Assembly: GCF_000219725.1 (NCBI RefSeq)
Contig: NC_015732.1
Coordinates: 1,426,001 to 1,490,000 of the forward strand
Direction: 5' to 3'
DNA: 64,000 nucleotides
From: Gracilinema caldarium DSM 7334
GTDB taxonomy: Bacteria > Spirochaetota > Spirochaetia > Treponematales > Breznakiellaceae
Under the pieces are notes generated by a model, which worked only from the letters and a program-made list of their open reading frames with translations, made no database searches and was not told where the DNA came from. Positions 43,968 through 53,824 of the stretch are shown in pieces; within the stretch, counting starts at the first letter, position 1, and the number at the start of each line of letters is the position of its first letter. Position numbers and translations under genes: made by a program.

Positions 43968-45435
43968 GGAAACGCTCCCTTGCAAATACGGGTCGAAACC
44001 CAACAAAGGGGGATGACGAATCGGGCGGTAAGGAAGCCCTGGTTTCAGCCTGTATCGTTTGGGCTTTATTAGCCCAGGAACCTCCCTTAACCACAAATTC
44101 GGGAGAGCTTAGCAGATTTCGAAAGTTCTCTGGAGCTTTAAGTTCAGGGAAGGGAACAAAAGGGGTATCGCACCATTCCCAAAGTCCACCAATGATATTG
44201 GTAAAATTCCTGTTGTTGAAATGGCTTGCCGCACTATACCACTCTAGTTCTGTCGGAAGCCGTACCTGATAGTCTGTTGTCCTACCGGTTTTAAGCCCCT
44301 GAGGAACTTTTGTAGTAAGCCAGGCACAGAACGCCTTTGCGGCGTAATAGGAAACTCCAGGAACAACCCCTGCAGGAAAGGCGTTATTATCAGCAGATTC
44401 CAGGTATTCAGATCCCACAAGCCCCTGAGCAATGAGGGCATCTTTTTTTTCTTTTGCCCATTCAGGGTGTTCAGCTACAAAAGTGTCCCATGCTTGCTGG
44501 CTTACTTCCTGTTCAGCCATATAAAAAGTGCTGTCTCCTATACTAATTTCACGGAATTGGAGGGGGCCAATGCTGATGCGTGTTCCAAGCAGGGCTGGTT
44601 TCTCTTTTAAGCTATCCCATTCGGTTTGTGATGCCAATGTATGCTTTTTATACCAATCTGTACTGGCGAGAGCCTTGGATTCCGTTGAAGGTAAGGCCGA
44701 CAGGAGCCATGCTGGAGCAGCCGGATTTTCATTGATATAGGCAAGGGCATCCTGAAGGGCAGAAAGGGTGGTGACATTCGATGGTGCCAGTCCTGAAGTA
44801 TGGGCAAAAAAATGGGCCCTGCTCAGGTCTCGCAGCGCTACAGAGGTACTTGCAAAACGGGCAGAAGCTGAAAGGATGCCCAGAAGTTCATCACCATGAC
44901 CAGATTGTACAGCCTGGAAGGCACCACGGTACATGGCTTCGGAAAGCACCAGAGGAACCTGATAGGTAGCACTTGGTTCTCCCGCAAAGGTCCATGCTGC
45001 ATAGGCTTGAGCCCCTGCTAAAATTGCGTTAAGAGGGTCATCGCTGCTTAATTTTAAAAATAATTGCTTATGTTTCGGGAAGAAGAGAGATCCGAAAATC
45101 CGATTCCCTACATCAAGAGTCTTTTGCTCTGCAGTAAAACCGGGGAGAACCGCCGAAATGGTATGGTTCCCTTCGGGTACAAAAATAGTACAGGGGCTAG
45201 TCCCCTGATACACATCATCGATACGGATTGCGGCTCCAGCAGGCTCTGTCTGTATTGTATAGATGCTTCCCCGTTTGGTCAGCCCCGGATAGAGGAGTAA
45301 AAAAAACAGCAGCCCCACTATGAGTAGTGCATAAAGGACTGTTAAGTATTTCCCCGGTTCAATTCCAAAAATAGGTTTAAGTGTAACCCTATCTTCTGGG
45401 AGTATTTCGGTTTTTTTCCTTATAAATCCAAACAT
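43960..45435 (-). CDS. Membrane-anchored PEGA and FGE-sulfatase (SUMF1)-domain protein
   Basis: One membrane helix (about 31-50) is followed by a PEGA domain (TIQTEPAGAAIRIDDVYQGT), a helical middle, and a C-terminal formylglycine-generating-enzyme-like domain (EQEVSQQAWDTFV, FPAGVVPGVSYYAAKAFCAWL, VRLPTELEWYSAA, GGLWEWCDT, VVKGGSWANK). The FGE-type catalytic Cys pair is not evident, so it is probably a binding rather than sulphatase-activating protein. There is no Shine-Dalgarno site; a consensus promoter ends six bases before the ATG. Confidence 0.8.
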   Translation of the reverse strand: MFGFIRKKTEILPEDRVTLKPIFGIEPGKYLTVLYALLIVGLLFFLLLYPGLTKRGSIYTIQTEPAGAAIRIDDVYQGTSPCTIFVPEGNHTISAVLPGFTAEQKTLDVGNRIFGSLFFPKHKQLFLKLSSDDPLNAILAGAQAYAAWTFAGEPSATYQVPLVLSEAMYRGAFQAVQSGHGDELLGILSASARFASTSVALRDLSRAHFFAHTSGLAPSNVTTLSALQDALAYINENPAAPAWLLSALPSTESKALASTDWYKKHTLASQTEWDSLKEKPALLGTRISIGPLQFREISIGDSTFYMAEQEVSQQAWDTFVAEHPEWAKEKKDALIAQGLVGSEYLESADNNAFPAGVVPGVSYYAAKAFCAWLTTKVPQGLKTGRTTDYQVRLPTELEWYSAASHFNNRNFTNIIGGLWEWCDTPFVPFPELKAPENFRNLLSSPEFVVKGGSWANKAQTIQAETRASLPPDSSSPFVGFRPVFARERFHE

Positions 45436-45441
45436 GGGCGA

Positions 45442-45470
45442 ATTATAAGTTGGCAGCTAGACCTTGTCAA
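45442..45470 (-). promoter_or_regulatory. Near-perfect sigma-70 promoter with start site at the ATG
   Basis: TTGACA (45465-45470) and TATAAT (45442-45447) on the minus strand are separated by exactly 17 bases, both full consensus. Only six bases separate the -10 from the ATG at 45435, so the transcript of the PEGA/FGE-smpB operon is predicted to be leaderless. Confidence 0.8.
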
Positions 45471-45498
45471 CGACGGTACTTCATGGTAGGTTTTTATC

Positions 45499-46485
45499 AT
45501 GGTACAGGGCAGCGAGTTTTTTAACAAGGTACAGCAATTTACAGAGCAGATGCTCACCCGGCGGCGTGCAATAATACGGGCAAAAAAAGAAAAACAGAAA
45601 GCTAAAAACCCAATCATCGATTGGATAGAAGCCTTCGTGTGGGCCGCTGGCGTGGTATTGATCATTAATCAATATCTTTTTCAAGCCTATCAGATCCCCT
45701 CGGGGTCCATGATCGACACACTGCTCATTGGGGATCGGATCTTTGTAAATAAACTTGTCTATGGACCGGAGCTCCTTCCCGGTGTGGGTAAACTGCCCAG
45801 TCCTTTTAAGCCTCAGCGGAATCAGGTCATCATCTTTGAGAATCCTTCATATATATCCCGCGGTCCCGCCTTTGATGTGCTCCAGCGAGTTCTCTATATG
45901 CTCACCCTGTCACTGGTGGATATAGACAGGGATGAAAATGGGGCTCCCAAGGCACACTTTCTCATTAAACGGGCTGTGGGCATGAGCGGAGACACTATTA
46001 CTATGAAAGATGGTGAAATATATTTTCTGTTCCCCGGTGAAGACAGGATTGTGGCAGAACGGGATTATATCAAAGCAACGAATATGAATCATAGAATTAA
46101 CAGGTTGATGGATATCTCTGCCTATCCTGCACTGCAAGCGGCAGGGCGTATGGCAGCCTATTCAGATATGGGTTTACAGGTTCCTGCCGCTTTACTGGAA
46201 CAAGTTAAGGGTGCTGCCACACTACAATATCCCGATTATCTGGAACACGAGCGGTCCCGTATTTCAGTACTACAGGCTGCAAATCCTCAAGACCGGCGAT
46301 ATACCATGCTCGCTGCCCGGTTCAAACTGGGCTGGTACGTTCCCGAAGGGCGAATCTTTCCCATGGGAGATAATCGGGATAATTCCCGGGATGCCCGCTA
46401 TTTTGGTGCAGTCCGCCTATCCAAAGTACTCGGCCAGGGATCGCTTAAATATTGGCCCCTCTCTCGGTTTGGTAGTATCAAATAA
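45499..46485 (+). CDS. lepB: Signal peptidase I (first copy)
   Basis: This membrane serine protease cleaves signal peptides during Sec or Tat export. An N-terminal hydrophobic helix is followed by the Ser box QIPSGSMIDTLLIGDR (Ser about residue 70) and the Lys box HFLIKRAVGMSGDTI (about residue 157), with MGDNRDNSRDARYFGAV near the C terminus. At 328 aa it holds a roughly 100-residue insertion between the Lys box and the last motif, common in spirochaete forms. A second signal peptidase gene follows after eight bases. Confidence 0.92.
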   Translation: MVQGSEFFNKVQQFTEQMLTRRRAIIRAKKEKQKAKNPIIDWIEAFVWAAGVVLIINQYLFQAYQIPSGSMIDTLLIGDRIFVNKLVYGPELLPGVGKLPSPFKPQRNQVIIFENPSYISRGPAFDVLQRVLYMLTLSLVDIDRDENGAPKAHFLIKRAVGMSGDTITMKDGEIYFLFPGEDRIVAERDYIKATNMNHRINRLMDISAYPALQAAGRMAAYSDMGLQVPAALLEQVKGAATLQYPDYLEHERSRISVLQAANPQDRRYTMLAARFKLGWYVPEGRIFPMGDNRDNSRDARYFGAVRLSKVLGQGSLKYWPLSRFGSIK

Positions 46486-46493
46486 GGTCCGCT

Positions 46494-47216
46494 ATGATAT
46501 ACAAGAAATGGCAAAAATATTCATACACAGCTCAACGACATCAGCGACATCGGCTCCTTGTGGCTCTTCTATGGATTTTAGGGACTTTTTTGCTGTACCT
46601 TTTTATTTCCAGTTTTTTTATTTTTTCATTTTATGTTGAATCCGATTCTATGGCTAAGACGCTTACCCCTGGTGATGTAGGGCTTGCCCTCTCTACTCGA
46701 CTCTTTCCTCATGACAAAGAGTCTTCTCTTTTTCCCTATAAGCATGGGGATCTCATTGTTCTTGAGAAATCCTATTCTACCACGTCCTCTTCATGGTATG
46801 TTCGTTTGTGGGATAATTTTATTGCCTTTTTTACTGCCCAACGGGCGGTGCATGTAAACGAGGCCAGACGCCTTTTTATAAAACGGATTATTGCGCTGCC
46901 GGGAGATGAAATTTCCATCACTGATAATATTGTACGGGTCAAACAGGTAAATCAGGACTATAACCTTACTGAATTCGAGCTAAGTTCAAAAACCTATGAT
47001 ATTACCGTACCCAATGAAGAGGGCGGAGCAGGGAATACATTACCCTTTGCTTCGAATATGGCTCTTATTCGTCTTAAAGAAGGGGAATGTTTTGTGCTCT
47101 CCGACGATCGCAGTGATTGCAACGATTCCCGCACCTGGGGGCCGGTTACATTATCTGATATAAAGGGAAAGCCCTTTTTCCGTTATTGGCCCTTTTCTCG
47201 TATCGGAAAACTGTAA
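46494..47216 (+). CDS. lepB: Signal peptidase I (second copy)
   Basis: A second S26-type peptidase, 240 aa, with one membrane helix (about 20-45), the Ser box ESDSMAKTLTPGDV (Ser about residue 52), the Lys box LFIKRIIALPGDEI (about residue 130) and LSDDRSDCNDSRTWGPV. All catalytic parts are kept. The tandem arrangement suggests division of substrates. AAGG lies about six bases upstream of the ATG. Confidence 0.9.
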   Translation: MIYKKWQKYSYTAQRHQRHRLLVALLWILGTFLLYLFISSFFIFSFYVESDSMAKTLTPGDVGLALSTRLFPHDKESSLFPYKHGDLIVLEKSYSTTSSSWYVRLWDNFIAFFTAQRAVHVNEARRLFIKRIIALPGDEISITDNIVRVKQVNQDYNLTEFELSSKTYDITVPNEEGGAGNTLPFASNMALIRLKEGECFVLSDDRSDCNDSRTWGPVTLSDIKGKPFFRYWPFSRIGKL

Positions 47217-47231
47217 ATTTCGGGCTTGTTC

Positions 47232-48518
47232 ATGACCGCTTCCTTATATATTCATATTCCCTTTTGTGTTTCCCATTGTGATTATTGTGATTTTTATTCT
47301 GAATTGGCCCTACGCCTGGCCCCACCCTCGAAATCCGATAGTTCAGGGCTCCTTCATCGGTATGTAACCGCTCTCAAGGGGGAACTGGATTGGGCCCTGA
47401 GTTTTTATGGGCTGGAGTATGGGCTGGAGCATGTGCCCACCCTCTATATTGGCGGCGGGACTCCTACGGTTCTCGGTCTGGAGGGGCTGGAAGCCCTGCT
47501 TCTGCATTTGTCCCATGTGCTCCCCAACTGGCCTGCTGAGGTAACCCTGGAAGCAAACCCTGAATCGGTGAACGAAGACATCCTGAGCATGCTCCGGTGC
47601 CGGGGGGTGAATCGGCTCAGTCTTGGGATCCAGTCCTTTCATGAACCAAGCCGCCTTGCAGTACACCGAAGCGGAACCGTAGACCAGTGCTTTTCCGCTT
47701 TGGACATTGCGGGGCAGTATTTTCCCCAGGCCTTTTCAGTAGACCTTATGGCTGGGCTCCCTTTTCAAACAGCCCAAGGACTGTGTGCGGATATTCAGCG
47801 GGTGCTCGATGCCGGTACCAATCATGTTTCTCTCTATTCCCTTATCTTGGAAGCAACTACCCCCCTTGCCAGGTATGTCCGTGCCGGTACGATTCACCTC
47901 CCTTCCGAAGAGGAAGCTGAAGACATCTGGCTTGCCGGCCGGGATGCTCTGACAGCCCGGGGCTTGCTGACCTATGAAGTATCTAACTTTGCAGTCCCGG
48001 GCTATGAAAGCCGGCACAATATGCGGTACTGGCGTATGGAAAGCTGGATTGGCTGTGGTCCCGGAGCTTCTACGACGCTTATAGATGAAAAGAATGGCAC
48101 CGGTCAGCGCTTGACCAACAGACCTGATTTACAAGCCTATTTCCATTGGGCTGAAAAAAAATTGGCTGAAAAAAAGTGGGCTGACAAAATATCGCCCCGG
48201 GGTGAAATGGTTCTACCCGATGAGTCAGTCACCCCCGATAGGGTGTCTCCTCCGGCGGATAGGGAATTTCTAGATCAGAGCACGTTGATGAAAGAAAGCC
48301 TCATGATGGGCTTCAGGACAATTGCAGGACCCGATGAAGCCCTTTTCGAAGCTCGTTTTCATCAATCTATAGGATCCCTCATTGGGCGTACGATCAGCCT
48401 CTGGAAAAAACGGGGACTTTTTCAGAAAGACCGATGGGCCCTCACGTCGGAGGGTCTCCTCCTCCTCAATAGTTTCCTGGTGGACTGTTTTCAGGAACTG
48501 GAACAGCAGGGGCTGTAG
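47232..48518 (+). CDS. hemW: HemW-type radical SAM protein
   Basis: The radical-SAM motif CVSHCDYC (Cys 12, 16, 19), GGGTPTVLGLE, LEANPESV, LGIQSFHEPSRLAVHR and the MRYWRMESWIGCGPGA region match HemW (formerly coproporphyrinogen-oxidase-like HemN paralogue), a heme chaperone with a 4Fe-4S cluster. The HemN-specific extra motifs are absent. Between about residues 310 and 350 there is a low-complexity insertion (KKLAEKKWADK and prolines). ATG at 47232 was preferred over the in-frame TTG at 47226; ribosome-binding support is weak for both. Confidence 0.87.
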   Translation: MTASLYIHIPFCVSHCDYCDFYSELALRLAPPSKSDSSGLLHRYVTALKGELDWALSFYGLEYGLEHVPTLYIGGGTPTVLGLEGLEALLLHLSHVLPNWPAEVTLEANPESVNEDILSMLRCRGVNRLSLGIQSFHEPSRLAVHRSGTVDQCFSALDIAGQYFPQAFSVDLMAGLPFQTAQGLCADIQRVLDAGTNHVSLYSLILEATTPLARYVRAGTIHLPSEEEAEDIWLAGRDALTARGLLTYEVSNFAVPGYESRHNMRYWRMESWIGCGPGASTTLIDEKNGTGQRLTNRPDLQAYFHWAEKKLAEKKWADKISPRGEMVLPDESVTPDRVSPPADREFLDQSTLMKESLMMGFRTIAGPDEALFEARFHQSIGSLIGRTISLWKKRGLFQKDRWALTSEGLLLLNSFLVDCFQELEQQGL

Positions 48519-48536
48519 GGCCCTTTTGTCGAGCCC

Positions 48537-51038
48537 TTAGGCCAAATATGATGCAAGGCGACGATAGGTCTGGTTAACCCGATCCTTCCATTCCAGATTA
48601 ATCTCATCTCCCAGTTCATCGATAAGATTTTCCAGACTGGCTACACTTTCGTTAATTGCCGTATGAAAGCCCCGGGAACACTTAAACCAGTAATTGCCTC
48701 CGTTGTCCGTAAAGAGACAGAGAAAGCCCAGTTCGTTTTTCCCCTGTTTCCAGAACGCCGCAGTCCCCACCAGCGGGAGAGCCTCGATGAGTTCGGAGAG
48801 GTTTTCATGGATGGAAAAGTTTTTCTTTCGGGGCCAACTTTTATTCAGCCCTTCATCGAGGTTAAGGGTAGGAGCCAGATTTAAAATAAGTTCAAGCCGT
48901 TCCCCTGCAAGAATGGTGTACTTGTTGTTTAGGGTAACGATGCCCTTAAGGTCCTTGTACATACTCGCCGTGTCAATGCCGATTTGCCCCTTAATTTTTT
49001 CCAGTTTTTCCCAGGGAAGCACCACCGTCTTAACACCTTTGATTTTTTCAATATCAAAGACTTCGGTGAGTATTTTACAGCGATTGGTGAAATCCCGGGC
49101 CTGTTTTGGTTTTGTTTCGGTCTTGGAAATTTTGCCAACCAAGCCTTCATAGAGGGTTGGATGGATTTTCCCCAAGGCGCTTTTGGGCAGGGGCGAAACC
49201 GACATGGCATACATACGGGTCGTCCTGACTATTTCTCCCGCCACAATGTACATGGGATCTTCCCGGAACATTACTGAACCGGGATGGATGAAAATACGGT
49301 CCGCAGTAAGGCTCCGATACATATCTCGGCCAACTCGTACGCAGACAAACTGGATGAGCCCTTTGCCAACACAACAGAGATAGTCCTCGGTGGCCCCCCC
49401 GGATAATATTGGGAGTCCCATATCAGATACAATCAGTTCCAACTGTTCCTTTACATTGACAATTTCCACCATGGTCTTTTCGTCCAGGTAGTTCTTGTCG
49501 CAAAATTTACTCTTATTTTTAGCCTCTTTAAATGCCTTAAAGAGTTTGAGGTAGGACACAAAATCCCCAGCGGGGTCCCGGAAGGTATGATGAGCCTTCC
49601 GGGCATCGGTCTCCTCCCCCGGCGGGAGAATGTAAGGGCTCTGGGTCGAAAGAAAGGCCGCTGCGATAAGGGTTTCCTCCGTAACCTGGGGGTAACTTCG
49701 CAGGGCTTCCACAATAATACGGGATTGGCGCGGGGGCAGGGGAAATTGAACCATCATTTTCCCAATTGATGAGAGGTTCCGGTCATCATCAAGAGCATCC
49801 AGGAGATTGAGGGTTTCTATGGCCGCAATGAGCCCTTCTCGGTTCGGTGGAGAAATAAAGTCGAATTCTTCAAATGTCGTAACACCCAGCTCGGCCATAC
49901 GGAGAACGACCTCGGAAAGATCGGTCCGATAAATTTCTTCCGTGGTAAAAAGGGGCCGGTTTTCAAAGTCCTTGCGGGAATAAAGCCGGTAACAGGTCCC
50001 TTCCTGGGTTCGTCCTGCCCGTCCCTTGCGCTGATTGCAGGACGCTTTGGAGATCGGCCCTTCGATCAGGCTCGATGTAAAGGTTCTTGGATTATAGTAA
50101 TTGAGTTTCGCTAAGCCCGAATCAATAACCGTGGTAATGCCGTCTATGGTAACCGAGGTTTCTGCAATATTCGTGGAAACCACCACCTTGGTTTTCCCCC
50201 AGGGGGCAGAATCAAAGACCCGATCTTGTTCCTCCTTGCCAAGTCTGCCATAAAGGGGAAGAAGATGCAGGCTTCTTCCAACAGAACAGGATACCAGCAT
50301 TGCCATACAGTCCTTAATCGCTTTTTCACCGGGAAGAAATATGAGGATGTCTCCGGGCCGTTTTTCGCTGACGACCCGTTCTACAATGGCGGTGATTTTG
50401 AGAAGTTGGGCTTCCAGGGCCGCTTGTCCCGTAGCAATTCCCTCGCTCACCACAGTCGTATCTGGCGGATCATAGACCACTGTGACCGGATAGGTAATAG
50501 CATCAATTTTAACCACCGGACATTCACCAAAGTATTCGGAAAAGACCTGGGTGTTTATGGTAGCTGAAGAAACGATGACCTTAAATTCCGGTCGAACCTC
50601 TAAAACCCGTTTCAGGAGTCCCAGAATAAAGTCGATATTTAAACTTCGTTCATGGGCTTCATCAACCATAAGCACATCATATTTGGAAAGGTAGGGGTCG
50701 AGCTTCATTTCCTGAAGCAGAATCCCGTCGGTCATGATTTTTATTTTGGTACTGTGGTCAGTTTGATCTTCAAAACGCATTTTATAGCCTACAAGGCCAG
50801 GGATTTTCGTTCCCATCTGACGGGCGATGAATTCACTGACCGATACCGCCGCGATCCGTCGCGGCTGGGTAACCCCGATCATGCCATGCTGGGCAAAACC
50901 AGCATCATACAATATAACTGGCATTTGGGTCGTTTTCCCAGAACCGGTGGGGCTTTCAACAACAATTACTTGGTGTGTCTGTAGGGCTGAAACAATAAGA
51001 TCCTTATGCTGATAGACCGGTAAATCTGTATACTTCAT
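48537..51038 (-). CDS. hrpA: DEAH-box RNA helicase, HrpA type
   Basis: This ATP-dependent helicase has Walker A ESPTGSGKTTQMP, the DEAH box VDEAHERSLNID (about residue 124), SSATINT, the motif QRKGRAGRTQEGTCYRLY and the HA2/OB-fold region typical of HrpA/HrpB and eukaryotic DEAH helicases. At 833 aa it is shorter than enterobacterial HrpA and lacks the long C-terminal extension. It probably acts on mRNA or ribosome assembly. TATAGT six bases before the ATG and no Shine-Dalgarno sequence suggest a leaderless transcript. Confidence 0.9.
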   Translation of the reverse strand: MKYTDLPVYQHKDLIVSALQTHQVIVVESPTGSGKTTQMPVILYDAGFAQHGMIGVTQPRRIAAVSVSEFIARQMGTKIPGLVGYKMRFEDQTDHSTKIKIMTDGILLQEMKLDPYLSKYDVLMVDEAHERSLNIDFILGLLKRVLEVRPEFKVIVSSATINTQVFSEYFGECPVVKIDAITYPVTVVYDPPDTTVVSEGIATGQAALEAQLLKITAIVERVVSEKRPGDILIFLPGEKAIKDCMAMLVSCSVGRSLHLLPLYGRLGKEEQDRVFDSAPWGKTKVVVSTNIAETSVTIDGITTVIDSGLAKLNYYNPRTFTSSLIEGPISKASCNQRKGRAGRTQEGTCYRLYSRKDFENRPLFTTEEIYRTDLSEVVLRMAELGVTTFEEFDFISPPNREGLIAAIETLNLLDALDDDRNLSSIGKMMVQFPLPPRQSRIIVEALRSYPQVTEETLIAAAFLSTQSPYILPPGEETDARKAHHTFRDPAGDFVSYLKLFKAFKEAKNKSKFCDKNYLDEKTMVEIVNVKEQLELIVSDMGLPILSGGATEDYLCCVGKGLIQFVCVRVGRDMYRSLTADRIFIHPGSVMFREDPMYIVAGEIVRTTRMYAMSVSPLPKSALGKIHPTLYEGLVGKISKTETKPKQARDFTNRCKILTEVFDIEKIKGVKTVVLPWEKLEKIKGQIGIDTASMYKDLKGIVTLNNKYTILAGERLELILNLAPTLNLDEGLNKSWPRKKNFSIHENLSELIEALPLVGTAAFWKQGKNELGFLCLFTDNGGNYWFKCSRGFHTAINESVASLENLIDELGDEINLEWKDRVNQTYRRLASYLA

Positions 51039-51044
51039 GCAGCA

Positions 51045-51050
51045 ACTATA
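51045..51050 (-). promoter_or_regulatory. Candidate -10 element of hrpA
   Basis: TATAGT on the minus strand ends six bases before the ATG at 51038. The same hexamer serves as the -10 of metG. No good -35 is visible. Confidence 0.4.
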
Positions 51051-51096
51051 CTACAAATTATGAAAATAATCCCCTTTCTTTTTTTTGTATATATGC

Positions 51097-51102
51097 TATT
51101 CT
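51097..51102 (+). promoter_or_regulatory. Candidate extended -10 of ppdK
   Basis: TATTCT preceded by TGC forms an extended -10 about 24 bases before the ppdK ATG, leaving room for the GGAGG Shine-Dalgarno site. No clear -35 is visible. Confidence 0.35.
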
Positions 51103-51126
51103 TAATTGATATGGAGGAAAGAACTA

Positions 51127-53790
51127 ATGGCTAAGCAGAAATTTGTGTATTTCTTCGGTGAAGGTAAGGCCGAAGGGGATGCCAAGATGAAGGAGCTTCT
51201 TGGTGGTAAGGGAGCCAATCTTGCAGAAATGACGAATTTAGGCATCCCCGTGCCTCCGGGGTTTACTATTTCGACCGAGGTCTGTGCTGCCTACTATGAG
51301 AATAAGCAAAAGTATCCTGAGGGACTGGAAAAGGAAGTTCTGGATAATCTCACAAAACTGGAAAAAGTGATGGGTAAAAAACTGGGCGATCCTGAGGATC
51401 CTCTATTAGTATCAGTACGTTCCGGTGCAGCGGTTTCCATGCCCGGTATGATGGATACAATCCTGAATCTTGGCATGAACGACAAGGCTGTAGTGGGTCT
51501 GGCCAATAAGACCGGGAACCCCCGTTTTGCCTGGGATGCCTACCGGCGCTTTATCCAGATGTATGGCGACATTGTCATGGGAATCCCCCACGATGAGTTC
51601 GAAGAAGCCCTGGCGGCCATGAAAAAGGCTAAGAAGGTTGAGCTGGATACGGGCCTCGATGCGAAGGATCTGGAAAACCTGGTGGTGGAATACAAAAAAA
51701 TCTACAAAAAGCACACCAAGAAAGATTTCCCCCAGAATCCGCTGGATCAGCTCTGGGGCGCCATTAATGCGGTTTTTGGTTCTTGGATGAACGAACGGGC
51801 CATCAAGTACCGGGAACTCAACAATATCAAGGGCCTCAAAGGCACCGCGGTGAATGTGCAGTCCATGGTATTCGGCAACTTCGGTGATGATTCGGGCACC
51901 GGTGTTTGTTTTAGCCGTGATCCTTCTACGGGTAAAAATGAATTCTACGGCGAGTTCCTCATGAACGCCCAGGGCGAAGACGTGGTCGCCGGTATCCGTA
52001 CTCCCGAAAAGATTGCTACCCTGGCAAAGAAAAACAAAAAGGTCTATGAACAGTTATTAGATATTAAAGACAAGCTTGAAAATCATTTCCGCGACATGCA
52101 GGATATGGAATTCACTGTTCAGCAGGGGGTCCTCTATATTCTGCAGACCCGTAACGGCAAACGGGCAGGGGCCGCGGCAGTAAAAATCGCCGTTGATATG
52201 GTGGCCGAAGGACTCATTGACAAGGAAACGGCTATTAAACGGGTTACCCCGGAACATCTGGATCAGCTCCTCCATCCTATGATCGATCCGAAGGCTCTAA
52301 AGGGGATTAAACCTCTGACCAAGGGCCTCAATGCTTCTCCCGGTGCTGCCTGCGGCCGTATCGTCTTTACCGCCAAGGATGCAGAGGAATGGGCAGAGCG
52401 AGGCGAAAAGGTACTCCTCGTACGAAAAGATACCAGCCCCGAGGATATTGGCGGTATGGTAGTTTCCGAAGGCATCCTCACCAGCACTGGCGGTATGACG
52501 AGCCATGCGGCAGTCGTTGCCCGCGGTATGGGAACCCCCTGTGTGGCCGGTGCCAAGGGGGTGTCAGTACAGGGCAAAAAAGTCGTTATCGGTGAAAAGA
52601 CCTTTAAAGAAGGGGATTGGATTACCATCGATGGTTCCACCGGAGATGTCTATGAAGGCCAGTTTCCCCTTATCAGCCCCAAAATGTCCAAGGACCTGGA
52701 AACCTTCCTCTCCTGGTGTGACAAGGTTTGCGCCGATTCGGTCCGCGGCAATGTGAAGGGCTTCCTCGTACGGACCAATGCGGACCAGCCAGAGGATGCC
52801 AAACGGGCCTTTGATTTCGGCGCCCAGGGCGTCGGTCTCTGCCGAACTGAACACATGTTCTTCGATAAGGAAAAACTCATCCACTTCCGGACCATGATTG
52901 TGGCCGATACAGAAGAAGCCCGCAAGGAAGCCCTTAAGAAGATTCTGCCCCTGCAGAAAAAGGACTTCTTCGGCATCTTTAAGGCCATGGAAGGCCGGCC
53001 GGTTACCATCCGGCTCCTCGATCCGCCGCTCCATGAATTTGTACCCCACACCAAGGAAGAGGTGGCAGAGCTTGCGGAACATCTCGGTGTGAAACCCAAG
53101 GACCTCCAGCCCAAGATTGATAAGCTCCACGAAGCTAACCCCATGCTCGGTCACCGGGGCTGCCGCCTTGCGGTTACCTATCCGGAAATCTACGATATGC
53201 AGGTAGAAGCCATCGTGCTTGCCGCTATAGACTGTGTGAAGAAGAATATTCCTGTAAAGCCTGAAATTATGATTCCCATTGTCTGCGATGAACAGGAACT
53301 GGCCCTTCTCCGGCCCAGGGCAGAAGCAATCATTAAGAAAAATCTGGAAAAAGCCAAGGTGAAACTGGATATCCAGATCGGTACCATGATCGAAGTACCC
53401 CGGGCTGCTCTCCTGGCGGACAAAATCGCCGCATTTGCAGACTTCTTCAGCTTCGGTACCAATGACCTGACCCAGATGACCTTTGCCTTCAGCCGGGACG
53501 ATGTGGGCTCCTTTATGCCTGCCTATGAAAAACTGGGTCTTCTCGATGTGGATCCCTTTAAATCGGTTGATGAAGAAGGGGTGGGTATGTTGATGAACTG
53601 GGCTACCACCAAGGGCCGTTCTGTAAAGAGCGATCTCAAGGTGGGCATCTGCGGTGAACAGGGCGGCGATCCTGCCACAATCGATTTCTGTTTCCGCACC
53701 GGACTCAACTATGTATCCTGCTCTCCCTTCCGGGTCCCGATAGCCCGGCTTACAGCAGCTCAGGCGGTTTTGCGGAATACCAAAAAATAG
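51127..53790 (+). CDS. ppdK: Pyruvate, phosphate dikinase
   Basis: PPDK interconverts pyruvate, ATP and phosphate with phosphoenolpyruvate, AMP and pyrophosphate; in anaerobes it often works glycolytically. The N-terminal ATP-grasp part begins GGKGANLAEMTNLGIPVPPGF, the swivelling domain holds the phospho-His in GGMTSHAAVVARGMG (about residue 457), and the C-terminal PEP-binding barrel ends with SFGTNDLTQMTFAFSRDD and the GICGEQGGDP Cys motif. Length (887 aa) is standard. The start at 51127 has GGAGGAAAGA just upstream; the ATG at 51106 overlaps it. Confidence 0.97.
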   Translation: MAKQKFVYFFGEGKAEGDAKMKELLGGKGANLAEMTNLGIPVPPGFTISTEVCAAYYENKQKYPEGLEKEVLDNLTKLEKVMGKKLGDPEDPLLVSVRSGAAVSMPGMMDTILNLGMNDKAVVGLANKTGNPRFAWDAYRRFIQMYGDIVMGIPHDEFEEALAAMKKAKKVELDTGLDAKDLENLVVEYKKIYKKHTKKDFPQNPLDQLWGAINAVFGSWMNERAIKYRELNNIKGLKGTAVNVQSMVFGNFGDDSGTGVCFSRDPSTGKNEFYGEFLMNAQGEDVVAGIRTPEKIATLAKKNKKVYEQLLDIKDKLENHFRDMQDMEFTVQQGVLYILQTRNGKRAGAAAVKIAVDMVAEGLIDKETAIKRVTPEHLDQLLHPMIDPKALKGIKPLTKGLNASPGAACGRIVFTAKDAEEWAERGEKVLLVRKDTSPEDIGGMVVSEGILTSTGGMTSHAAVVARGMGTPCVAGAKGVSVQGKKVVIGEKTFKEGDWITIDGSTGDVYEGQFPLISPKMSKDLETFLSWCDKVCADSVRGNVKGFLVRTNADQPEDAKRAFDFGAQGVGLCRTEHMFFDKEKLIHFRTMIVADTEEARKEALKKILPLQKKDFFGIFKAMEGRPVTIRLLDPPLHEFVPHTKEEVAELAEHLGVKPKDLQPKIDKLHEANPMLGHRGCRLAVTYPEIYDMQVEAIVLAAIDCVKKNIPVKPEIMIPIVCDEQELALLRPRAEAIIKKNLEKAKVKLDIQIGTMIEVPRAALLADKIAAFADFFSFGTNDLTQMTFAFSRDDVGSFMPAYEKLGLLDVDPFKSVDEEGVGMLMNWATTKGRSVKSDLKVGICGEQGGDPATIDFCFRTGLNYVSCSPFRVPIARLTAAQAVLRNTKK

Positions 53791-53824
53791 TGATTTCTGC
53801 TTAATCAGGAGCCTATAAACCACG

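Noticed and set aside
52564-53823. A 419-codon open frame antisense to ppdK
   Set aside because: It is a shadow of the strongly biased ppdK codons, has no Shine-Dalgarno site or family similarity, and lies wholly under a certain gene apart from its first bases.
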